Part shown: piece after piece, positions 55,439 through 64,000 of the stretch | Layout: each line of letters opens with the position of its first letter | How positions within the stretch are numbered: the stretch's first letter is position 1 | Source of the DNA: Areca catechu | Lineage: Eukaryota > Streptophyta > Magnoliopsida > Arecales > Arecaceae | Direction of reading: 5' to 3' | DNA: 64,000 bases | Assembly: GCA_021397845.1 (NCBI GenBank) | Contig: CM038046.1 | Location: 64,126,021 to 64,190,020, forward strand | Made by a program: the position numbers and the translations under genes | Notes under the pieces: model-generated | What the model was told of the DNA's origin: nothing | What the model saw: only the letters and a program-made list of their open reading frames with translations | The model's database searches: none

Positions 55439-56911
55439 CCCAACATGCTGTGATCCAAATTGACTCAAAACCCTGATGAAAACCATAGAAATCCTATGGA
55501 ACACCTCCAGGATAGCTTGGGACATGCCCCAAATCTCAGAGATCACCTCTAGCATCCCTGCTATGGCCTCCCAAGTCTCTCCAAAGCTTGGGAGCACCAT
55601 GCAAATCCCTACAATCTCTACCTTGGTGCCTCCAAGCTTTGGAAAACCTGACAATGTCCTCCATGCACAACTCTGCTATAACTGCATGTCCTAACAGCAC
55701 CTTGTACAGATATCCTTGCCTCTGTCAACATCATTCAGCTGCTGATATCACCTGGAGGCTTTTGGGATGATGCCTTCACAGCTAAAGACCCTTGTATCTT
55801 GGCACCATGATTGTAGCCTTCCTTCTACCTAGCAGCTGCATTAGACTTTTCCTTGGACTTCGTTGGTGAAAACCCAATGAACCTGAATTGGTACTTGTTG
55901 TAACTAGAGCTCTACCTGATACTATCACCTTAGAGCTACGCCATTCTCTACACACATTGCTCCACTTGGCTAAGTGTGCCCCTGGTGCTTGTGCTAGGAT
56001 ATGGTTACTCCGTCCACCTCCCACTCTGAACTCGTGTCAAAAGTTGCTCAACCTGTCAAACCACCTCTCCCCGATGCTCCACCTAAAATTAAAGTCCCCC
56101 TGATGCCAAAGAAAGAAAGCCCAAGGCCAGCAACTCAACGCTGCCCTGTTGAGCCTGCACCTGAACCTCATACCCATTCAATGTCTTCTTGGACCCTTCA
56201 TTCACTATGGACCTCTCTGAGACCGTTTCGAATACACTACAACCCCGCAGGCTCCTCCAAAATAAAGGACCTTATCCCAACTCCTCTAACCTAGAAACTG
56301 AACCCAGCAACCATCTCCACCAAGCTACTGCAACATGTCCAAGCCTATCTCCCGACTGCATGATGTCCTAGCACCCCCTAAGACCTGTCCCTGGACTCCC
56401 TGAGCTACCCTCCCCATCAGCTCCAGTCTTTGTCCCAATGCCAATACCGCCATACCTGTCCCTGGTGCTCCCTGAGCTGCCTCTGGCACCTTCTCTACTG
56501 ATGTACTCTGGTGAACTTAAAAATTCTGGGCTTTTCCTTTCTTAATCCCTGACAAGCTCCATGTGACCATTTGCACCATTCCTGCTATCTCAAGAGCTGA
56601 CATCTTCCTGTCGAATCCACCTCGCCTCCCTAGCTAGAACATCAACCCATGCTCCACATCTCCTGAGACTCGTGTTCTACCATACTCCTAACCTCAAACT
56701 GATATCTTCTTGCTCTGTCCCCATGACCGCTACACCAACCCGTGCTTTCATAGTACACACAGATAGCTGTGCAAACATAATGCCAATGTTAGACCTCTTC
56801 TCCATCCATGCGGGATACCATACCCAGGTACAGGTCCACCAACCTCGATGCACTCCTTGAACCCTCCTCTTCCACCATCAAACCCGCGGCTCGAACAATG
56901 GCTCAAACCAA
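55439..56911 (-). other. LARD-2 interior, no recognisable retroelement protein
   Basis: About 1.5 kb, C-rich on the plus strand with clustered CTCC, CCTGATG and AACCTC words. Small open frames on both strands show no family resemblance to me. I find no zinc knuckle, protease DSG, RT or integrase motif. Confidence 0.6.
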
Positions 56912-56980
56912 GCTCTGATACCAATTGTTGAAAATTTCAGGCACTATTCTGGACCAGCGCCTATACGCAATGGTAGCAAT
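56912..56980 (-). repeat. LARD-2 primer site and truncated 5' LTR
   Basis: The minus strand has TGGTATCAGAGC at 56912-56923, then two bases, then the LTR from 56926. The LTR matches 45626-45680 up to TAGCAAT at 56980. Beyond that comes Sire-2 gag sequence. AATT is shared at the junction, as expected for an illegitimate deletion. Confidence 0.8.
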
Positions 56981-56981
56981 T

Positions 56982-58545
56982 GATGAAGAAAGTCTTCAAA
57001 GCTACAGTAGAACTGAAGAAACAAGAAGAAGAAATTGATGAAGAAAGCCCCTCCTCCGAAGATGATCTCGAAGACGATGACATTGCACTTGTAGTGAGGA
57101 GATTCAAAAAGTTTATGAAGAAGAAAAAGGGAAGATATTGGAGGAAGTATCATAGAAAAAGAGAATACAGCAAGGAAAGAGAAAAAGAAAAAGAATAAAA
57201 AGTCAATTGCCTTCAAAGCTGCAGTAGAACTGAAGAAACAAGAAGAAGAAATTGATGAAGAAAGCCCTCCTCCGAAGATGATCTCGAAGATGATGACATT
57301 GCACTTGTAGTGAGGAGATTCAAAATGTTTATGGAGAAGAAAAAGGGAAGATATTGGAGGAAGTATCATAGAAAAGGAGAATACAACAAGGAAAGAGAAA
57401 AAGAAAAAGAAGAAAAAGTCAATTGCCTTCAAAGCTATAGCAAAATTGAAGAAACAAGAAGAAGAAATTGATGAAGAAAGCCCCTCCTCCGAAGATGATC
57501 TAGAAGACGATGACATTGCACTTGTAATGAAGAGATTCAAAAAGTTTATGGAGAAGAAAAAAGGAAGATATTGGAGGAAGTATCATAGAAAAGGAGAATA
57601 TAGCAAGGAAAGATAAAAAGAAAAAGAAAAAGACAAGGATAAAGAGTAACAGCTCATTTGCTACGAATGTAAGAAACCAAGGCACTTCCATTCTGATTGT
57701 CCAAACTTGAAGAAAGCTTTCAAGATGAAGAAGAAGAAGAAAGAAATGGTTGCAACTTGGAGCGATAGCGAGGAGTCAACTTCAAATGAAGAAGAAGATA
57801 CCACAAAAATAGCAAATATATATCTAATGGGTCTTGAAGATGAGGTAATGTCTCCTGAACCTCATGATGAATTTACATTCAAATAAATAAATACTGCATT
57901 TCATGAGCTATTATCTGAATTCAAAAAGGCTAGTCTCAAAATTAAATCATTGAAAAATAGCAATGATGCTTTAATAAAAGAAAAAGATGAGATTTTAGAA
58001 AAGAATAAAATTTTGCAAAAAGAATTGAATGGCTTTTCTGAAAAATATAAAGCTTTGCAAATTGAAAAGAATGGTTATCTTGAAAAGAATAAGGCTTTAC
58101 ATAAAGAAAACATTGTTTTACAAAAGGAAGTTAAAAAGCTCAAGCCATTGGTTGAAAAATTAACATTGAGTTCAAACAAGCTTTAGTTGATTTTAAGAGA
58201 TCAAAGGGATTCAAGTAACAAAGCTAGAATTAGTTATAATCCTTTGCATGCAAATGGAGTTTCAGCTACAAAGTTTATATCCCCAAAATTATATGTATCA
58301 AAGTTTTCAGCACCTAAATTTCATGCATAAAAGTTTTCTACAACGAAATACTTTGCATCTAGAGCTTCAACACATGCATCAAGAGTTGTTTGTTATTCAT
58401 GCAATGGGGTTGGTCATAAAGCATTTGAATGCAATTTCAAAAGAAATGTTAGAAGTAAAATTAGAATGATTTGGATTTCCAAAGGAACCATTCCTACTAA
58501 CATGCAAGGACCCAAGAAAGCTTGGGTATCTAAAAGAACTACTTG
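56982..58545 (+). pseudogene. Sire-2 gag with a triplicated basic segment
   Basis: Starts inside the charged linker upstream of the first knuckle. The segment EEEIDEESPSSEDDLEDDD then RRFKKFMKKKKGRYWRKY occurs three times (see the repeat entry). After it come a CX2CX4HX4C knuckle (CYECKKPRHFHSDC, about 57667-57708), ATWSDSEES-type acidic sequence, a Lys/Glu-rich coiled coil (57950-58180) and a second knuckle (CYSCNGVGHKAFEC, about 58392-58433). Stops occur near 57196, 57615, 57651, 57885, 58184 and 58329. Confidence 0.88.
57001..57650 (+). repeat. 216/217-bp tandem triplication in Sire-2 gag
   Basis: Units begin at 57001, 57218 and 57434 (GCTACAG, GCTGCAG, GCTATAG, then TAGAACTGAAG or similar). 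Unit edges lie in a purine-rich tract (GAAAAAGAAAAAGAA). The first period, 217, is not a multiple of three, so copies are out of frame with one another. The repeated segment encodes the acidic-then-basic linker next to the zinc knuckle. Sire-1 has one copy. Confidence 0.9.
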
Positions 58546-58926
58546 ATTATTTTGCAGGAATGTCTTGCAGCCCAAAATACAAAGAAAATATGGTATCTGG
58601 ACAGTGATTGTTCAAGACATATGATGTGTGACAAGGAGCAATTCATCACCCTAGAAATGAAGGATGGAGGATTGGTCACTTTTGGTGACAATGGTAAGGG
58701 GAAGATAATTGGCACCGGTAAGATAAAAATTATCCCTTCCACATTCATTAAAAATGTATTGCTAGTTGACAAATTGAAGCACAATTTATTAAGTATTAGT
58801 CAATTATGTGATAGAGGCTTCAAGGTTGTCTTTGAATCTTCAATGTGCATTGTAACTAACTCACTTGATTCTAGCACTATGCTCATTGGACAGACTTGGA
58901 AATATATATGCGGTACATTTGAATGA
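58546..58926 (+). pseudogene. Sire-2 protease
   Basis: Reads KIWYLDSDCSRHMMCDKEQF, VTFGDNGKGKIIGTGKI and LLVDKLKHNLLSISQLC. The DSG active site of Sire-1 is DSD here; the Gly is needed for the flap geometry of aspartic proteases, so activity is unlikely. A frameshift near 58890 leads to the integrase frame. Confidence 0.88.
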
Positions 58927-60139
58927 TCTAGCCATGTCTTGTAGTACAAGTAAAGTGGCAATGAATGCTAAAACCAAGATGTCTAGCTTACTTTGGCATA
59001 AAATATTAGGTCATGCTAGCATGCATATAATTGCTAAATTAATTTGCAAAGATCTAGTTAGAGGTTTACCAAAATTAAAAGTTGATTTTGAATATGTTTG
59101 TGATGCATGCGAATTGGATAAACAAAGTAGGGGGAGTTTTAAATCAAAAAATATGATTTTTACTTTTAGACCTCTAAAGTTACTACACATGGACCTATTT
59201 GGACCAACTAGGATCACAAGCCTAGGTGGTATGAAATATGGACTTGTGATATTTGATAATTTTTTGAGATTTACTTGGATCTTATTTATTGCACACAAAG
59301 ATGAAGCTTTTAAAATTTTTTAAAAATTTCATAAGAAAGTTTCAAATCAGAAAAATCTTTCAATTATTTTTATTAGAAGTGATCACGGCACATAATTTAA
59401 AAATCAATATTTTGATGATTATTCCATTGAGCACGGCATTGATCATAACTTCTCCACTACTAGAACACCACAGCAAAATGGTATTGTAGAGAATAAGAAT
59501 AGGGCATTGGAAGAGATGGCTCGAATAATGTTATGTGAAGGCAATCTTCTAAGGTACTTTTGGACAGAAGCTGTGAACACTGCTTGCTATATTTTGAACC
59601 ATGTTTTGATAAGACTGATTTTAAAGAAAACCCCATATGAACTTTGGAATGATAAAAAACCAAGCATTCATTATTTTCATGTATTTGGTTGTAAATGCTT
59701 TGTGTTAAATAATGGAAAGGATAACCTAGAAAAATTTGATGCTAAATCTGATGAAGCTTTATTTCTAGGTTATTCAATCAATAGCAAAGCTTATAGAGTA
59801 TTTAATAAAGGAACATTAACATTAGAAGAATCCATTCATGCCATTTTTTATGAATCTAACCCCTCACCTTCTAGAAAAGAAGAGTGCATTGACAATGATA
59901 CAAGTTCAATTGATAAAGCTATGGAGGACATGAGTCTAGAGGATAAACCAACTCAAGAAGGAGAAGAAATGGAAAGTCAAGATCATGGTGATCTACATAG
60001 AGAATGGAGGTATGTAACTTCACATTTTAAAGATTTGATTATAGGTGATCCCTCACAAGGTGTTAGGACTGTGTCTTCACTTAGAGAAGCACATGATTAC
60101 CTAGCATTTGTTTCACAAGTAGAACCATATAGTATATAA
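58865..60139 (+). pseudogene. Sire-2 integrase and linker
   Basis: The zinc-binding part WHKILGHASMHII ... CDACELDKQ has both His and both Cys. The core has D in LLHMDLFGPTR, then a frame change and stop (59322), D in IRSDHGT*F and E in PQQNGIVENKNRA. FHVFGCKCF and DEALFLGYS follow (59507-60139, 210 open codons). The linker toward RT is acidic (EDMSLEDKPTQEGEEMES). Confidence 0.9.
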
Positions 60140-61645
60140 GAAGCTAAAAATGACCCTAATTGGTTGATGACCATGCATGAAGAACATAACCAATTTGAAA
60201 GAAATAATGTATGGATCTTAGTGAATAGACCTTCAAACCATCTTATTATATGAACTAAATGGGTTTATAGAAAGAAGCTAGATAAAAAGGGAAATGTAAT
60301 TAAAAATAAGGCAATATTAGTGGCTAAAGGTTATAATCAAGAAGAAGGTTTAGATTTTGATGAAACCTATGCACCCGTAGCAAGATTAGAAGTTATAAGA
60401 TTATTACTTGCATTTGCTTGCAACATAAATTTTAAATTATTTCAAATGGATATAAAAAGTGTATTTCTGAATGGATTTATTTCAAAAAAAGTTTTTGTAG
60501 AACAACCAGCAGGTTTTGAAAATCATGCTATTTCAAATCATGTTTTCAAACTTAACAAAGCATTGTATGGATTAAAACAGGCACCTAGAGCATGGTATGA
60601 TAGATTAAGCAAATTATTGCTTGAAAATAACTTTGTTAAAGGTAATGTAGACACAGTATTATTTATTAAGAAGAAAGAAAATGATATGTTAGTTGTACAG
60701 ATTTATGTAGATGACATTATTTTTAGTGCAACTAATGAGAGTTTATGTAAAGAATTTGCTGAGCTTATGCCGGACGAATTTAAGATAAGCTCGATGGGTG
60801 AACTGACCTACATCCTCGGACTCTAAATTAAGCAAACAAAGGAAGGAATCTTCATCAACCAAGCAAAGTACATCAAGAAAGTCATTAAGAAGTTTGGTAT
60901 GTAATCATCCAAGGAAATGAGCACACCCATGAGCCCCTCCTGCAGACTAGACAAAGATGAAGATGGCCGCAACATTGATCAAAAGCTTTATCGAGGAATT
61001 ATTAGATCACTATTATATTTAACCGCTAGTAGGCCTGATATCTTATTCAGTGTATATATATGTGCTAGATTTGAATAAAATCCTAAAGAATCACATATGC
61101 TTGCTATTAAAATAATTATAAAGTATCTAAAAGGAACAGGTAATCTTGGTATAAGGTATTCTAGCAATCTTCATTGAATTTAATTAAATTTTCTGATGCT
61201 GATTATGGTGGATATAAAAGTGATAGAAATAGCACTAGTGGTACTTGTCAATTCTAATGTTGAACTTAATTTCATGACACTGTAAGAAATAAAACTCTAT
61301 AGCACTATCAACTGCTGAAGCAGAGTACGTAGCTTTAGGGAGTTGTTATGCACAAGTGCTTTGGATAAGCAACAACTAGAAGACATTGGTGTTATTCAAA
61401 CAAAGATTTCTATCAAATGTGATAACACAAGTACTATTAATCGGACAAAGAATCCAATTTAGCATTCAAGAACAAAACATATAGAAATTAGACACTACCT
61501 TATTAGGGATCATGTACAAAATGGAAATATTGAACTTGAATTTATTCCAATAGAAAATCAACTTGCTGACATCTTTACTAAGCCACTTAGTAAAGAAAGA
61601 TTTCAAATGATTAGAGGAGAATTAGGTTTGTGTGACCCATTATAG
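60140..61645 (+). pseudogene. Sire-2 reverse transcriptase and RNase H
   Basis: RT: KGYNQEEGLDFDETYAPVARL, FQMDIKSVFLNG, GLKQAPRAWYDRL and the catalytic YVDD in VQIYVDDIIFSAT (60320-60826 open). Then TSSMGELTYILGL, SRPDILFSVYICARF and RNase H with FSDADYGG, LSTAEAEY-type sequence in shifted frames, CDNTSTINRTKN and LADIFTKPLS, ending near 61645. Stops and at least two frameshifts lie in 60824-61640. Confidence 0.9.
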
Positions 61646-61790
61646 AATTTTTGACCTAATTTCTTCTAAATTAAAGAAAATTATCTATAAAACCTCCTTC
61701 ATCAATTTAAGGACAATGACTACCTTACTTAGTATACTTCTTTCATTAAAAACCTTTTTTAAAGCTTTTTAGAACCTTTTTGAGAGTTTT

Positions 61791-61850
61791 GGTTCGAGTC
61801 GACTCAAGCAAAAATGCTCAGGTCGAGCCGACTCGGTTGTCGGGGTGATT
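61791..61850. repeat. GTCGAC palindromes between Sire-2 pol and ORF3
   Basis: A perfect 10-base palindrome GAGTCGACTC lies at 61796-61805. About 24 bases later comes GGTCGAGCCGACTCGG, two overlapping variants. The position corresponds to the cluster at 2697-2764 in Sire-1. The rest of 61646-62009 is non-coding. Confidence 0.7.
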
Positions 61851-62009
61851 GTTTTTACATATAACCCATAGGACCCGAAATATAGGGCACATTCCTTATC
61901 TTTCAAATCCTAGCCGTGGGGTAGAAAATCCTCTCCAAAACTTAGGACCACTTCTACCCCACCTTCCTTAGATTCCTTCAAACCCTTCTCCCACTTTTGA
62001 TTCCCACCT

Positions 62010-62700
62010 ATGGCACAGAGAATTGCTATTTGAAAGAGGTCGAGGTGCATTGATCCAAGACACATTCAACATGAAAGAAGGTCAAAACGTAGAGAAGATG
62101 AATCGACCCATGCCCAAGAGCAAAAAGAACAGAGGAATGAGTCTCCAACACCACCCAAGCAGGTAATCTCCATGGCCAATCACCATGTAACTAGTGGACG
62201 AAGAATAGACTTTCTATTTCTTGAAGAATTAGGGCTGAGGATAGAAGATTGGATAAACAATCAGGGTTGGAGTTATTTCTGTTCATTGGATACTCTCACA
62301 TATCCTAATCTGGTAAGGAGCTTCTTTGAAAATCTATCTTTGGGAGAGTATCATATAAAGTCTACTATCAAAGGTGTTAGGATGATTATTGATGAGGCCA
62401 AACTTGGAAGTGTATTATAAATGCCCACGAGGGACTACATCACTTGGTTTTAAAGGATAAAAAGAAAACACTTAGAACAATTTTTGAAAGAAAGAATGTA
62501 GACGAAATTGGCAATGTTCGTGCAAATATACTATCTTTGGAGATGAGATTATTGCACAACATGATCAGTTGGATATTTTTGCCGAGAACAGGCCGATTCG
62601 ACTGGGTGAGCGAGTGTGATCTTGTATTTATGAGATGCTTGATTGAGGGGGAGGCCATCAATCTTCCTTTTATTATGCTTGTTCAGATGAGAGAGTGATG
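62010..62700 (+). pseudogene. Sire-2 ORF3 (env-like position), 3' truncated
   Basis: The ATG at 62010 opens MAQRIAI, then a TGA, then a frame rich in Arg/Glu/Gln that runs into MANHHVTSGRRIDFLFLEELG (62172-62420). A stop and frame change follow at 62418-62444. The next block (62444-62698) reads LSLEMRLLHNMISWIFLPRTGRFDWV and INLPFIMLVQM. GRRID, LSLEMR-LLH, GRFD and INLP-IML-QM are shared with the Sire-1 ORF3. The Pro/Ser-rich C-terminal half is absent; homology ends near 62700. Confidence 0.75.
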
Positions 62701-64000
62701 GGGGACGAATTTGATGAAATGAGTGTGTGAAGGTGTGATCTACTCACTTAGCATCATCATACAAGAACTTGAGTTCTAGATATGGTCGAAATTATGCATA
62801 GAAGAGATGAAGAACTTCAATCTGAAAACTAGGTGAGCAGAATTCTGAACACCCTTGTGCAACCTTTCTTTCAAGAAAATAAAAAGTAGAATCTAAGGGC
62901 ATAGAATCCCTTAAACTAGGCTAAGCTACCTTTAAGAACCTCAGATCCATGGATCAAGAGGGTCTTCTTCCCAACAATGAAGAAGATCAAAGCTTAAATT
63001 GGATGGATAGCACTCATCGCTCAAGAATTGAAGTCTAGGGATAAGATCTACACTCTCTACTTGGGACTTACCTTTGGAGCTTGGTCCTTGGCATGGAGCC
63101 TTCATCATCAGCTTCAAACCATCAAGAAAAACCTACAAATAATCAAAAGTAAGGTCATGGTGATGAAGAATTGAAAGAAAATGAATGATTCAACAAAAAA
63201 AAGTGAGGGGATTTGAAGAAGATTGCTGAATTTTTGGGCAGCATTTCTCCTTCTTCTTGGTCGAAAAGTTGGAAATGGAACTAAGGTCTTTCAAACTCAA
63301 GGCACTCACTCAAACTCAAACTCAAACTCAATACTCTAACTCAAACTTCAAGAGAAACACTCAAAACTCCAAGGAGAACTCATGAACTCAGCAAGGTGGA
63401 AGAGAAAACAAACTAACAAGCTTTCATTCAACTCAAATATTGCATGCCTTATAAAAGAAGGCCTTGGTCTTATTTATAAGCCAACGACAGTCATAATGGG
63501 TGGCAAAAAAGGTGGATTAAGAAGCCAACTAATTCAGATTTAGTTCATAAATAATTACATGATTAGTTCCTAGTAACTAATCCTAACAAGAGAAAGTCCT
63601 AGAAGCTCCATGTGGTGCATTCTCTTTGAAACACTTGTCTTCATCCAATTCTTTCACATGTCCTTTAAAGTTTGGTCTTTCAATAGGCTCCAAAGTAGAT
63701 GAATTCTTCATAGCTTGGCTAGTCCAAAGGTAGGCTTCAAGGTAGATGATCTTCAATAAAGCTTGGCTAGCCCATAGACTTGGAAAAGGGGGCTTCACTA
63801 GTTTTATTTGTTTGGCTCTTAGTAGACTTGAACACTCCATACTTGCTTCATTCAAATTGAATTAGGAGTCTTCAAGAGGTGCTTCATAAAGTTGGATTTC
63901 TTTTTCATACATTTGTGGGAACCTGAAAAAGATTGGACTAAAACCAAAGATTGTTAGTGATGGGGAACTAATATGCATGCAATTTTTTTTGTATGTTTTA
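62701..64000 (-). repeat. Probable LTR of a further minus-strand element, partial
   Basis: No coding sequence. On the minus strand a TATAAATA box (63471-63478, CTTATAAATAAG context) is followed about 100-200 bases downstream by GAGTTTGAGTTTGAG-type simple repeats (63297-63330), as in the leaders of gypsy LTRs here. Neither end of the LTR is defined; a TG near 62727 could be the inner or outer edge. The element type is not established. Confidence 0.4.

Larger units (their letters stand above)
45626..56980 (-). mobile_element. LARD-2: non-autonomous LTR element, split by CACTA and truncated
   Basis: The left LTR (45626-46682) begins TGTTGAAAATT. The same sequence at 56926-56980 (TGTTGAAAATTTCAGGC...) is the start of the right LTR, which lies two bases beyond an iMet primer site (56912-56923, minus strand). 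Orientation is therefore minus. Without the CACTA the interior is only about 1.5 kb (46683-46740 and 55439-56925). I recognise no gag or pol in it, so it is non-autonomous. The right LTR is cut after 55 bases. Confidence 0.8.
56981..62700 (+). mobile_element. Sire-2: Sirevirus-type Ty1/copia element lacking both LTRs
   Basis: Plus-strand gag (truncated at its N-terminus), protease, integrase, RT, RNase H, palindrome-bearing gap and ORF3, in the same order as Sire-1 and alignable with it throughout. The 5' LTR, primer site and gag N-terminus are lost at the 56980 junction. The 3' end is lost near 62700. It has more stops than Sire-1, so it is older. Confidence 0.9.

Noticed and set aside
56944..57540. 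198-codon Phe/Ser/Leu-rich minus-strand ORF
   Set aside because: It is the antisense of the gag triplication; the Phe and Ser runs are complements of the Lys and Glu codons.
62640..62660. GAGGGGGAGG run as a Sire-2 polypurine tract
   Set aside because: It lies inside the conserved ORF3 block (IEGEAINLP), so it is coding sequence and too early for a pre-LTR tract.

Overview
This window is plant nuclear DNA, and essentially all of it is transposable elements. I see no host gene, tRNA, rRNA or CRISPR array. Every long protein match is to an LTR-retrotransposon or CACTA-transposon protein, and nearly all are broken by stops and frameshifts. The element types (Sirevirus-type Copia with a third ORF, Tat-type Gypsy with an antisense ORF, chromodomain Gypsy, CACTA) point to a large-genome flowering plant. 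A monocot is my weak preference; the species cannot be told from this sequence.

Layout. 1-9292: a Sirevirus-like Copia element on the minus strand (Sire-1). It has a 5' LTR, iMet primer site, gag, pol, a third ORF and repeated polypurine tracts; its 3' LTR lies left of the window. 9293-10570: unassigned DNA, then an integrase scrap of a Tat-type Gypsy (Tat-3). 10571 to about 43571: a decayed plus-strand Copia (Copia-3) split by large insertions. The first insertion is Tat-1 (about 11920-34273, minus). Tat-1 holds Chromo-1, a chromodomain Gypsy (16392-26851, minus, perfect 5-bp target duplication), and Chromo-1 holds a 1.6-kb TRIM-like LTR element (19745-21380, perfect 5-bp duplication). The second insertion in Copia-3 is a plus-strand non-autonomous chromovirus derivative (LARD-1, 37313-43501). 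The third is the 5' end of another Tat element (Tat-2, from about 43572). Tat-2 is interrupted by a non-autonomous LTR element (LARD-2, from 45626), and LARD-2 by a CACTA transposon (46741-55435, 3-bp duplication TGA). LARD-2 ends abruptly at 56980 against the gag of a second Sirevirus (Sire-2, plus strand, to about 62700). The last 1.3 kb looks like the LTR of a minus-strand element.

How the parts relate. Tat-1 carries a split ORF in antisense next to its 3' LTR, whose U3 is a palindrome-rich tandem array. Tat-1 and Tat-2 both have tandem arrays in U3, built from related but different units. Chromo-1, LARD-1 and the TRIM share terminal signals (LTR tip, pre-LTR tract, TATA context, primer site), so they look like one autonomous family with two non-autonomous size classes. 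Sire-1 and Sire-2 both carry the same kind of third ORF, and both have GTCGAC-type palindromes in the pol-ORF3 gap; in Sire-1 the same motif also clusters in the LTR. These shared cis signals are the most interesting content of the window.

Limits: domains were assigned by eye from motif memory. Lineage names (Sirevirus, Tat, chromovirus) are solid at the superfamily level and tentative below it. Boundaries given as approximate are junctions inferred from where homology stops.
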